Source: Butyrivibrio sp. INlla14 (GTDB lineage Bacteria > Bacillota > Clostridia > Lachnospirales > Lachnospiraceae). From it: DNA of 64,000 nt. The translations under genes and the position numbers were made by a program. Below are positions 53,401 to 59,234 of the stretch, piece after piece. The notes beneath the pieces were generated by a model, which searched no databases, was not told the origin of the DNA, and saw only the letters and a program-made list of their open reading frames with translations. The stretch is from positions 62,001 to 126,000 of the forward strand of contig NZ_FMVS01000005.1 in the NCBI RefSeq assembly GCF_900102515.1, given 5' to 3'. The first letter of the stretch is position 1. Each line of letters starts with the position of its first letter.

Positions 53401-53476
53401 TTTTCATAGCATCCATGTATTGTTTGGTCTGAGCCTCGATTATTACCTGGAGCTTTTCAAGTGTCATTCCCTCCAC
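50474..53476 (-). CDS. Tail tape measure protein
   Basis: About 1000 residues. N-terminal coiled coil (MTLEKLQVIIEAQTKQYMDAMKKVQNQ), the conserved tape-measure region (FGLSELAAKQYTSTMGAMLKSMGITGNKLEEMSTQLAGLAGDMASFYN), a Gly/Ser-rich stretch near 370, and many hydrophobic helical repeats (IKSVVITIFNAIKTAITTVMQGIKNG). It sets tail length and is delivered with the DNA. Start uncertain: GTG 53476 fits the GAGGTG site best, ATG 53467 is possible. It overlaps the chaperone extension. Confidence 0.93.
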   Translation of the reverse strand: MEGMTLEKLQVIIEAQTKQYMDAMKKVQNQTNSTVSKVNSSIGKIKGVLGAIGKVVGIAFSVAALVNFGKACINLGSDLEEVQNVVDVTFGAGNKTIEDFAKNAAEQFGLSELAAKQYTSTMGAMLKSMGITGNKLEEMSTQLAGLAGDMASFYNLDSDTAFAKLRSGISGETEPLKQLGINLSVANLEAYALSQGITKSYNSMTQQEQALLRYNYLLKVTADAQGDFARTSDSWANQTRILQLRFESLKATIGQGLINVFTPVIRVLNMLIAKLQVAADAFKRFTEIITGKSGKSASTSTGNIQTSLGGAADNANALTGATKAAGGAAKKAEEAFHGLGKFDEINSLTKAADSSGGGGGEDLGGAGDIPGLVDETATETDDELNPVLQKLIDRLKELRDLFMKGFKAGMGDVTLEPLKNAIASIKKSLIDIWTDPGVLKAANDCMDKWAYALGQITGAIAAIGITIAINLVGGVAKYLEQNTDRIKQHLITMFDISGSIAEISGNFAQAAANIFSVFGSDTGQQVTANLIGIFADAYMGVQEITGKATRDILDVFTRPFIDNQEEIKTALEGILSVFETVTGSIKDVVDQFVDGFNAVYDEHFAPLFDSIAGGLSDTAAKFLEFWNGSVQPVLAELGAQFQEVMQQHVSPLVDRILEFAAVVGDALKALWEGVLKPLIDWIIANVLPKVLPVLETIWSTVQAVFGFICDLIGGLIEVITGIINFIVGIFTGDWERAWKGIEQIVEGILSAISAFISLILQTISGIVVAALQAIYGFFSTIFNAIKSVVITIFNAIKTAITTVMQGIKNGLSTALSSIKTIWSNTWTSLKNTVVTIFNSMWSSIKSVINSIIGGIESMANAVVGGVNKVIDALNGLSFDIPDWVPEFGGKTFGFSIPKLSTVSLPRLATGGIVDGATPLIAGEAGKEAIVPLERNTGWIDAIASKLAEILSINIIGAIENTQGGETEHTTVVELDGKTLVTQIDKYKKRTGYDMKPVPAT

Positions 53477-53957
53477 TGCTCTCACCTCTTTCTTTCCTTA
53501 GTTGGTTTACCCTGAGCATATAACCCACCATCTGTACTTTGTGCTTTTCAAGCTCACTCTGTACCTTGGCCTCCTCGGCCATCCGTGCAACCTCCTCTCC
53601 GAATAGTTCCGGATAGTATTCATGAGGCTGTTTCAGCGGCACCTCATCAGGGTTATTGGAATGGGCCAGCATATTCATCAGCTGCATATTCTGATTCCAC
53701 ATCAGCATTACCTGATCCTTGGTTTCAGCCATCCGCTTTTTCTGCTCAATCTCCATTCTCCTGCCATAGCTCTCCAAAAGATCTATGATTTCATCTATGC
53801 CCAGGCTCCAAAAAAGATCAGGGCTATACCCTGCATCCAAAAATGTAGGATATAGCCCATCCCTTAACTGGTCTGTGATAGTGGTGAATGTGTTTACAGG
53901 ATCTCCTGTGCTGCCTCCTCCATAGCTCCCTCCACCTGATTGGCCAGGGCTGTGGAG
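53457..53957 (-). CDS. Tail assembly chaperone extension reached by -1 frameshift
   Basis: Reading frame with only a TTG (53840) as possible start, yet open without a stop back to 53963, inside the preceding gene. There the sequence T TTT TTC (53963-53957, codons GGT TTT TTC) is a canonical -1 slippery heptamer. Slippage would join residue ~130 of the upstream protein to a Gly/Ser-rich linker and the 127-residue helical domain (MDAGYSPDLFWSLGIDEIIDLLESYG ...), giving a ~296-residue fusion. This matches the gpG/gpGT chaperone pairs that flank tape-measure genes. The shift is inferred from layout and heptamer. Confidence 0.75.
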   Translation of the reverse strand, partial: LHSPGQSGGGSYGGGSTGDPVNTFTTITDQLRDGLYPTFLDAGYSPDLFWSLGIDEIIDLLESYGRRMEIEQKKRMAETKDQVMLMWNQNMQLMNMLAHSNNPDEVPLKQPHEYYPELFGEEVARMAEEAKVQSELEKHKVQMVGYMLRVNQLRKERGESSGGNDT

Positions 53958-54346
53958 AAAAAACCGGATACAGTAAAGATTCCCATGTATACCTCTGTGT
54001 AGAAATTCAGCTGAGAGCCTCCCTCCTCAAGGTACTTATCAAAAAGCGCATTGAGGGTCTCTCTCTTGATTCCGTGGTGATACTTTCTCATGGCTACATG
54101 TGCCACATCAAGCATCACAGTGAGTGCAGGCATACCTCCGTTTCCGGTACCCATCACATTCATGAGATTGGTTTTGTATTTCTGCTCAAGCTCACTGATT
54201 CCTGCTGTGTCAAGTTTTAACTTGTACACCTCACCGCCTACCTCCCAACGCTGGAAAGGTCTCTTTTCAGGCATCTGTACCACCTTTTCCTCTGTCTGTT
54301 CTACCGCTGCACTGTTCTCATTTTCATCATGATCAAAAAATCCCAT
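53894..54346 (-). CDS. Tail assembly chaperone (gpG-like)
   Basis: 150 residues. Contains RPFQRWEVGGEVYKLKLDTAGISELEQKYKTNLMNVMG and DVAHVAMRKYHHGIKRETLNALFDKYLEEGGS, typical of tail assembly chaperones of Firmicute siphophages. It coats the tape measure during tail assembly. A -1 slip site lies 20 codons before its stop. AGGAGG precedes the ATG. Confidence 0.82.
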   Translation of the reverse strand: MGFFDHDENENSAAVEQTEEKVVQMPEKRPFQRWEVGGEVYKLKLDTAGISELEQKYKTNLMNVMGTGNGGMPALTVMLDVAHVAMRKYHHGIKRETLNALFDKYLEEGGSQLNFYTEVYMGIFTVSGFFSTALANQVEGAMEEAAQEIL

Positions 54347-54395
54347 TTACTTATCCTCCTGTTTTATCCTGAAATTAAAAAATAGGATCCGGTGA

Positions 54396-54803
54396 TTAAA
54401 CCGGATCCGTAATTGTGATATTGCTCTGCAATGCGATCTTGAGAGTGAACTCCATTACTCCGTTCACAGCTCCACCACTCACCTTGGTGGCCACCTGTGC
54501 ATCAAATGCAAAGATTGTGCCATCAGGGAGTGTTTCCTTGAATGATACGATCTCTTTGCTTGCCTCAGCTGCTTTCATCTTGCGATATGCAGAATCAGCT
54601 GTGTTCTTGAACTTGAACTTGTACTCAAGATCTCCCGGATCTCCTACACCGAACTCATACTGCTTTACAGTGTCGGAAAGTCCGGTATTCTCAACCTTTT
54701 CAGGCTCATTGCCAAGCTCAGGTACCTCCTTGAGGCCCTCAAGAACTGCAAACTCCTGATCAGTTGATCTCTTGCAGCTTAAAGTAATACCATTTGCTAA
54801 CAT
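54396..54803 (-). CDS. Major tail (tube) protein
   Basis: 135 residues. Beta-rich, with LSCKRSTDQEFAVLEGLKEVPELG at the start and SGGAVNGVMEFTLKIALQSNITI at the end, a pattern of small siphophage tube proteins. It lies just before the chaperone genes, the standard place. It polymerises as rings around the tape measure. Confidence 0.82.
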   Translation of the reverse strand: MLANGITLSCKRSTDQEFAVLEGLKEVPELGNEPEKVENTGLSDTVKQYEFGVGDPGDLEYKFKFKNTADSAYRKMKAAEASKEIVSFKETLPDGTIFAFDAQVATKVSGGAVNGVMEFTLKIALQSNITITDPV

Positions 54804-54817
54804 TTACATTTACCTCC

Positions 54818-55180
54818 TTAGTAATTGTTGTTGTACACAAGCTCATTATCGAGATCCAGGATGCCCTCATATCTCATGATCTTGTGCTTTAATCCGCTGG
54901 TATCATCCACATCATTGCACTGCCTGCGCCTTAAGCCTAATGCAGATAATGCTGCATCAACGTCCAGTGCAGCCTGTGATGTGCTCTGATTGTTCCAAAT
55001 GTCTATCCTATAAAGCAGGTGGGATTTGCTTTCCTTGCCATCCACCCATTCAGATACGGAATTATCCTCCTCTGTGTACTGGATGGCCGGGAACTTTTCC
55101 CAATCCTTAGGATATCCATCACTCACATTGTTGCTTATAGGCTGTATTGCGTTATAAACCTGGTCTTTTACATTTACCAT
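54818..55180 (-). CDS. Tail terminator / tail-completion protein
   Basis: 120 residues. Features KDQVYNAIQPISNNVSDGYPKDWEKFPAIQYTEEDNS and LLYRIDIWNNQSTSQAALDVDAALSALGLRRRQC fit the gp17/gpU-like tail-completion family. Position between the gp10-like protein and the tube protein supports this; it caps the tail tube at the head side. Confidence 0.75.
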   Translation of the reverse strand: MVNVKDQVYNAIQPISNNVSDGYPKDWEKFPAIQYTEEDNSVSEWVDGKESKSHLLYRIDIWNNQSTSQAALDVDAALSALGLRRRQCNDVDDTSGLKHKIMRYEGILDLDNELVYNNNY

Positions 55181-55181
55181 C

Positions 55182-55715
55182 TTATCCCTCTACTTTCTTG
55201 ATCTCTGCTTTCAGTGCCGCTGATAGGTTCATCTTGATGATGTTTTCATTCATCTTGAGTGCCGGATACATATATGGCTGAGCTGCCTGGCCTTGGGTGT
55301 AATAAAACACCTTGCCATCCTTGCTCTCACTCTTTGGCCAATGATACTTATCTGCATCAGCTGGTGGGATATCATCTCCGGGGAACCACCAGCCCTCTGA
55401 TACATAGGCAGGCTGTATATTTGGGGATATCCCATCATGATTTGCCTCACCTTTGGGGCCGGTACCAAATTCCACATATGCTGCATGCTGGTTGTTGGTG
55501 TAGCATATACCCCTTACCAGCGTTTTCTCCTGTTTCACGTCCGTTCTTATGGATTGCCTCAGTTCTCCATGATTTACCGGGCACAGGAGCACAGCTGCGT
55601 TTCTTACTCTCCGGATCTCTTTTCCCATAGCCTTTGTGATAGCATCCATTGGATTCTGAATGGCACTCAGCTTTCTGTTTAGGGATTCAGCCCCTCTTAC
55701 ATGCTGATCAGCCAT
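55182..55715 (-). CDS. HK97 gp10-like head-tail/tail-completion protein
   Basis: 177 residues. PVNHGELRQSIRTDVKQEKTLVRGICYTNNQHAAYVEFGTGPKGEANHDG and AQPYMYPALKMNENIIKMNL are signatures of the HK97-gp10_like family, with an extra Trp-rich segment in the middle (GWWFPGDDIPPADADKYHWP). It acts at the head-tail junction. It overlaps the adjacent connector gene by 8 bp. Confidence 0.85.
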   Translation of the reverse strand: MADQHVRGAESLNRKLSAIQNPMDAITKAMGKEIRRVRNAAVLLCPVNHGELRQSIRTDVKQEKTLVRGICYTNNQHAAYVEFGTGPKGEANHDGISPNIQPAYVSEGWWFPGDDIPPADADKYHWPKSESKDGKVFYYTQGQAAQPYMYPALKMNENIIKMNLSAALKAEIKKVEG

Positions 55716-56037
55716 GTGATTTCTCCAGCGTTATAACCTTAGGATCTACATCCCTGTTGATGGATTTGATGATGTAATCCGGAGGCTCTGTGCCATCCAC
55801 ATACACACAAATACCATCATTCTCTCTGAGATCTAAAGTGCCGTGATATTCCATGTTTTTGATGTAGGCGAGATGCTCTCCGTACTGCTCGGCCTGAATT
55901 GTTCCTCCGGCCTGCCAAATGGTTGCCTCAATCGGTACCGCCTCGGCCCATCCGGTTACATCTCCACCCTCAGAGTTTTTTGTAATCTCCCTTTTACGGA
56001 GATTGTACATCTTCATCTGCTTTCTTCTCATACGCAT
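55708..56037 (-). CDS. Head-tail joining (head closure) protein
   Basis: 109 residues, beta-barrel-like: VPIEATIWQAGGTIQAEQYGEHLAYIKNMEYHG, CVYVDGTEPPDYIIKSINRD. Pattern and length match SPP1 gp16/HK97 head-closure proteins that plug the connector. It overlaps the connector gene by 44 bp. Confidence 0.7.
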   Translation of the reverse strand: MRMRRKQMKMYNLRKREITKNSEGGDVTGWAEAVPIEATIWQAGGTIQAEQYGEHLAYIKNMEYHGTLDLRENDGICVYVDGTEPPDYIIKSINRDVDPKVITLEKSHG

Positions 56038-56326
56038 GGCCGCCTACCCTCGCAATTCTGCATTGTTCCACAACGCTCTTGATCTCTGCCGGGATTTCCA
56101 CAAATGAGGAGGATATTCCACCCTCGCTCCTGGATGTTTCACCCTCGGTGCCCATCCTGTTGTATGCAATCAGGGCCCATTTACGCTTTGCCGGTTTCAA
56201 CCTATCAATCAGCTCTGTTCTGTTCGTTAAAGCAAGCAGCTCCTCCTCAGCTGTTTGGAGGAGTGCTGCCAGGAGTGTTTCGTCCTGGCAGCCTGTCATG
56301 CTCTCAAGTATCTCCAAATCTTCCAT
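55994..56326 (-). CDS. Head-tail connector (gp6/gp15-like) protein
   Basis: 110 residues, mostly helical: MEDLEILESMTGCQDETLLAALLQTAEEELLALTNR, then KRKWALIAYNRMGTEGETSRSEGGISSSFVEIP. This is the classic phage connector family that binds the portal. The ATG at 56326 follows GAGAGGAG; the upstream Met at 56347 lacks a good site. Confidence 0.82.
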   Translation of the reverse strand: MEDLEILESMTGCQDETLLAALLQTAEEELLALTNRTELIDRLKPAKRKWALIAYNRMGTEGETSRSEGGISSSFVEIPAEIKSVVEQCRIARVGGHAYEKKADEDVQSP

Positions 56327-56343
56327 GGTTACTCCTCTCCGGA

Positions 56344-56715
56344 TCACTCATGGGCTTTGATCACCTCAATGAGTGTTTCCTTGTTCATGTTGGCATAACC
56401 CTGGATGCCCTTTTCCTTGGCTACCTTGCGGAGCTCTGCAACGCTCATGGCTGCATAATCTGTTTCCTCGGTATCCTCAGGCTCCTCATCCTCCGGATCT
56501 GCCACAGGATCTCCTGCTGCATCATCAGAATCCTTTTCAGGATCCTCAGGCTCCGGATCTGCCGGTGCAGGGTTCTCAACCGGAGCTGCTGCCCCGGTGA
56601 GTTCCTCTGCTGTATCTGCCACTGCATACTCATCAGAGTTTTTCTTGCAGTGATTGATCACATCCTCATTGCTTGCCTCGGAGATCACTCCGCTCTTTTT
56701 GTTTAAGATGAACAT
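56344..56715 (-). CDS. Acidic phage protein with C-terminal Rho_N/HeH-type domain
   Basis: 123 residues. Residues ~40-85 are a low-complexity Pro/Glu/Asp linker (ADPEPEDPEKDSDDAAGDPV). Residues ~87-122 (AAMSVAELRKVAKEKGIQGYANMNKETLIEVIKAH) match the small helix-extension-helix/Rho N-terminal fold that binds nucleic acid. Located directly after the capsid gene. Such proteins are common in Firmicute phage head modules; role unproven. Confidence 0.7.
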   Translation of the reverse strand: MFILNKKSGVISEASNEDVINHCKKNSDEYAVADTAEELTGAAAPVENPAPADPEPEDPEKDSDDAAGDPVADPEDEEPEDTEETDYAAMSVAELRKVAKEKGIQGYANMNKETLIEVIKAHE

Positions 56716-56739
56716 ATTGTGCTTACCTCCTTACTCTAC

Positions 56740-57615
56740 TCAGGCCCTGTTTGCGGTGAGAACTGAAAGGCTCTTGCCCTGAACCACCTTGGCACCATAT
56801 ACATGGAGGCCCTTGATGGCATCAGAGAATCTCTTTTCAGGTCTGTATGCCTCAGTTTTGAGGATCTGCTCTGCATAAGAGGTTGCTGCTCTTGTGCCTG
56901 CAATGATCTTGTACTTGCTTACAGTTGTAACACCCTCAGAGGTTGTGGTTGTTGCAGGAACATTGTTGGAGATGTTTACAGCAAAGCCTGCTGCCACACC
57001 AACCTCACCACCCTCAATGAGTGCCTTGTTGTAGTCGGTGCCGTTGCCAACAAATCTCTGATCCTTGAGGAGGAGGCCATGGAACCATGCAGGTACAACA
57101 ACCCATCTGCCTGCCATAGGCACATTCTTCTCTGTGAGGTCCGTTGCAAGATCAACCAGCATATCATATGCAGTTGTTGCAGTAGGTACCAAAGGAGTTG
57201 CATCTGAACCAAGGTTGTTGCCGTTGTTGATAGCTCCAACAGCCATGAGGCCTGCAAGGAATCCATCAGTTACATCATTCATGCCGTATGCAGCTCTCTG
57301 CATAGCATCATCCATAACCTTAGGATTGCTCTGTGCGTTATCAACATCATCAACAGCAAAGTTGAAATACTTAGCCTGATCAATCTCAAGCTCCTGGCCG
57401 CTACCATCAACAGCATCAGGTGCTGCAATGTCGGTGTTCTTGGTGTAGTTCTTGATGGTGATATCGCCGATCTGATTGATCTTTACCTTATCACCAAAGT
57501 TCTTGATCTCTCCCTCATAGTCTCTGTTTACAAGGTTTGCATACACATGCGCCTTGTCAAGGTGTGCAAGAAGTCTTGCGCTCCAAATTGTAGGAATAAA
57601 AGTTGCAAATGCCAT
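56740..57615 (-). CDS. Major capsid protein
   Basis: 291 residues. Matches the P22-coat/gp5-type group of Firmicute siphophage capsids: ATFIPTIWSARLLAHLDKAHVYANLVNRDYEGEIKNFGDKVKI at the start, and GRWVVVPAWFHGLLLKDQRFVGN and AGTRAATSYAEQILKTEAYRPEKRFSDAIKGLHVYGAKVV later. It follows the scaffold gene, as expected. Confidence 0.9.
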   Translation of the reverse strand: MAFATFIPTIWSARLLAHLDKAHVYANLVNRDYEGEIKNFGDKVKINQIGDITIKNYTKNTDIAAPDAVDGSGQELEIDQAKYFNFAVDDVDNAQSNPKVMDDAMQRAAYGMNDVTDGFLAGLMAVGAINNGNNLGSDATPLVPTATTAYDMLVDLATDLTEKNVPMAGRWVVVPAWFHGLLLKDQRFVGNGTDYNKALIEGGEVGVAAGFAVNISNNVPATTTTSEGVTTVSKYKIIAGTRAATSYAEQILKTEAYRPEKRFSDAIKGLHVYGAKVVQGKSLSVLTANRA

Positions 57616-57648
57616 AATAATTTACCTCGTTCTTTCTGCCTTATCGGC

Positions 57649-58398
57649 TTATCTTAGGTTTTTCATGGATGCCTGTACTGCATCCCAGTTCTTATTGATC
57701 TCCTCCGGGCTCATAGCGGAAATCTGCTCCCTGGTGAATGTGCCACCTGTTTCAGGTGCTTTCTTCATGGGTGAGCCGCCCTTTAGCTTATCCTCTACTC
57801 CTTTGGCTACTGCCTCCTGAAAGGCTTTCTCAACAGCCTCTATGGATGCCTGGCATGTGGATGCATCAGTATAATTCAGGATATCTGCCAGCGATACCGG
57901 GAGGCCCTTATCTGCAAGAGTTTCCTTTGCCTGTGCGGAAAGTTCTCTCTTGGTGATCTCTGCCTCTCTGTCGGCCAGCTCTTTCTCCTTTTTCTGCTGC
58001 TCATACTGGGCTTTCTGCTCAGCATTCATCTTGGCCAGCTTTTCAGCCTCTGTTCTTGCATTGGCAATCTGTGCCTCAATGTCTGCCTGCATCTTTGTTC
58101 TGTTGGTCTCAAGGGCTTTATTCACTCTCCTGTCAAATTCAGCCTGCATCTTGGGATCTTTCAGGAAATCATCAAATCCCTGAGGCTTTCCCTCTCCAGG
58201 TGCGCCTGCTGCCCCTGCTCCATCATTGTTCCCCTGAGTGCCGCCTGCTCCGGTTCCTGCATCTCCGGTTCCTGAACCTCCGGCACTGCCTCCAGCACCG
58301 CCGCCCAAATCTCCGGCTCCACCATCACCCTCTGCAAAAAACTGCAAATTCAAAGGGAGCTTACATCTCACATTGTTTCCAAACATCTTTTTTCTCAT
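57649..58398 (-). CDS. Capsid scaffolding protein (DUF4355-like)
   Basis: 249 residues. N-terminal leader (LPLNLQFFAEGDGG) and a Gly/Ala-rich low-complexity region (~30-75), then a long charged coiled coil (~95-165, KMQADIEAQIANARTEAEKLAKMNAEQK) and a C-terminal helical domain. This layout, just before the capsid gene, is the DUF4355 scaffold type. It directs capsid assembly and is later removed. Confidence 0.85.
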   Translation of the reverse strand: MRKKMFGNNVRCKLPLNLQFFAEGDGGAGDLGGGAGGSAGGSGTGDAGTGAGGTQGNNDGAGAAGAPGEGKPQGFDDFLKDPKMQAEFDRRVNKALETNRTKMQADIEAQIANARTEAEKLAKMNAEQKAQYEQQKKEKELADREAEITKRELSAQAKETLADKGLPVSLADILNYTDASTCQASIEAVEKAFQEAVAKGVEDKLKGGSPMKKAPETGGTFTREQISAMSPEEINKNWDAVQASMKNLR

Positions 58399-58513
58399 TG
58401 AAAAATCCTCCTTTGTGCCCCTGCATTGCCTTATGGCCCCACAGATTCATCTTTGGTTTATAGTTTTGGCTTTCTAACCCTCAGCCGGGGAATAAAAAGG
58501 GATCTCTCCCTGA

Positions 58514-58759
58514 TTACTCGATTATTTCCCAATCCTCGGCCAGCATATCTGTTTGAGATGCTAACCATGGCACCACTCCCTTAGGAGCTGCCGGATTATC
58601 GGTGATCAGCTGTGTGGTGACAATATAAATATATGGCAAAGTCATTTTGCTGTGTTCATCCGGTCTCTGCATCTCTATGTAGATCCCTTTGCCATTCCAC
58701 CCGGCTCTCCTGCATTTCTTTCCTGCTTTCAAAGCATTGAGTGCATTACCAAAATCCAT
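58514..58759 (-). CDS. DUF2829 / Tad2-like protein (candidate anti-Thoeris, cyclic-ADPR sponge)
   Basis: 81 residues, the usual DUF2829 length. MDFGNALNALKAGKKCRRAGWNGKGIYIEM and the strongly conserved C-terminal block VVPWLASQTDMLAEDWEI identify the family. Phage Tad2 proteins of this family bind and sequester the gcADPR signal of Thoeris defence (and some cyclic nucleotides of CBASS). A similar role here is inferred. The ATG at 58759 follows AAAGGAGG. It lies among head genes next to a small membrane protein and is not needed for virion assembly, so it is moron-like. Confidence 0.8.
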   Translation of the reverse strand: MDFGNALNALKAGKKCRRAGWNGKGIYIEMQRPDEHSKMTLPYIYIVTTQLITDNPAAPKGVVPWLASQTDMLAEDWEIIE

Positions 58760-58898
58760 GCCTGCTGCCTCCTTTCTCATTCTGCATATCCGCTATCATT
58801 TCATCTCTTGCGCTGCGGATGGCCAATGCACATCCGATCAGTGCAATAAGGAGGATTCCTGTGGGGATTCCTCCTGCTAATGCCAGTATCGCTCCCAT
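58746..58898 (-). CDS. Small single-span membrane protein
   Basis: 50 residues: hydrophobic span MGAILALAGGIPTGILLIALIGCALAI, then a charged tail. GGGAGG precedes the ATG at 58898. It overlaps the Tad2-like gene by 14 bp, so the two are co-expressed. No family recognised. Confidence 0.55.
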   Translation of the reverse strand: MGAILALAGGIPTGILLIALIGCALAIRSARDEMIADMQNEKGGSRHGFW

Positions 58899-58921
58899 AT
58901 CAACCTCCCAAAATTGCATAC

Positions 58922-58954
58922 AAAAAGAGCCATGCATTTTCTGCATAGCTCTTT
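58922..58954 (-). terminator. Hairpin with T-run upstream of the Tad2-like unit
   Basis: Minus-strand AGAGCTATGCA / TGCATGGCTCT stem with a GAAA-type loop, followed by TTTTTG. It lies between the head-module genes and the small membrane/Tad2-like pair, and could attenuate read-through. Confidence 0.6.
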
Positions 58955-58963
58955 CAATATCAT

Positions 58964-59026
58964 CCTTGTTTTGTTATCAAATAGCCCTGTTTTGTTATCA
59001 GATGGCCTTTTTTGTTGTCAGATAAC
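58964..59026. repeat. Three tandem 21-bp direct repeats
   Basis: 58964-58984, 58985-59005 and 59006-59026 share the pattern CCxTGTTTTGTTATCAxATxG. The first two differ at four positions; the third is more diverged. The last copy runs into the end of the acidic small gene. Possible operator array or iterons; function unknown. Confidence 0.7.
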
Positions 59027-59233
59027 CACTTTCAGGCTGTTTGCCTCATCCTCGGTGATTTCTTCATAATCCATTTCCTCACCAAAAAAGATGCAGCACT
59101 GCTCCGGTTCCTCAACCCAGGAGCCATCCTGATTCTTTCTTTCCATGAGGCCTTTGTTGTATCTGTATACCCTCTCAGCCTCATTCTTTTCCCTGTTCAG
59201 TTCATAAGCAAACCAAAACTTATCCCTGCTCAT
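59018..59233 (-). CDS. Small acidic phage protein next to the MuF-RelA/SpoT gene
   Basis: 71 residues, acidic: MSRDKFWFAYELNREKNEAERVYRYNKGL, then GSWVEEPEQCCIFFGEEMDYEEITEDEA. It starts 1 bp after the stop of the MuF gene, so translation is coupled. In MuF polymorphic-toxin loci the gene directly after the toxin often encodes immunity; size and charge fit, but similar proteins may also occur in toxin-free phages, so this is only a candidate. Confidence 0.6.
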   Translation of the reverse strand: MSRDKFWFAYELNREKNEAERVYRYNKGLMERKNQDGSWVEEPEQCCIFFGEEMDYEEITEDEANSLKVVI

Positions 59234-59234
59234 G

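Noticed and set aside
58964..59026. Tandem repeats considered as a CRISPR array
   Set aside because: Only three directly adjacent 21-bp units without spacers and no cas genes.
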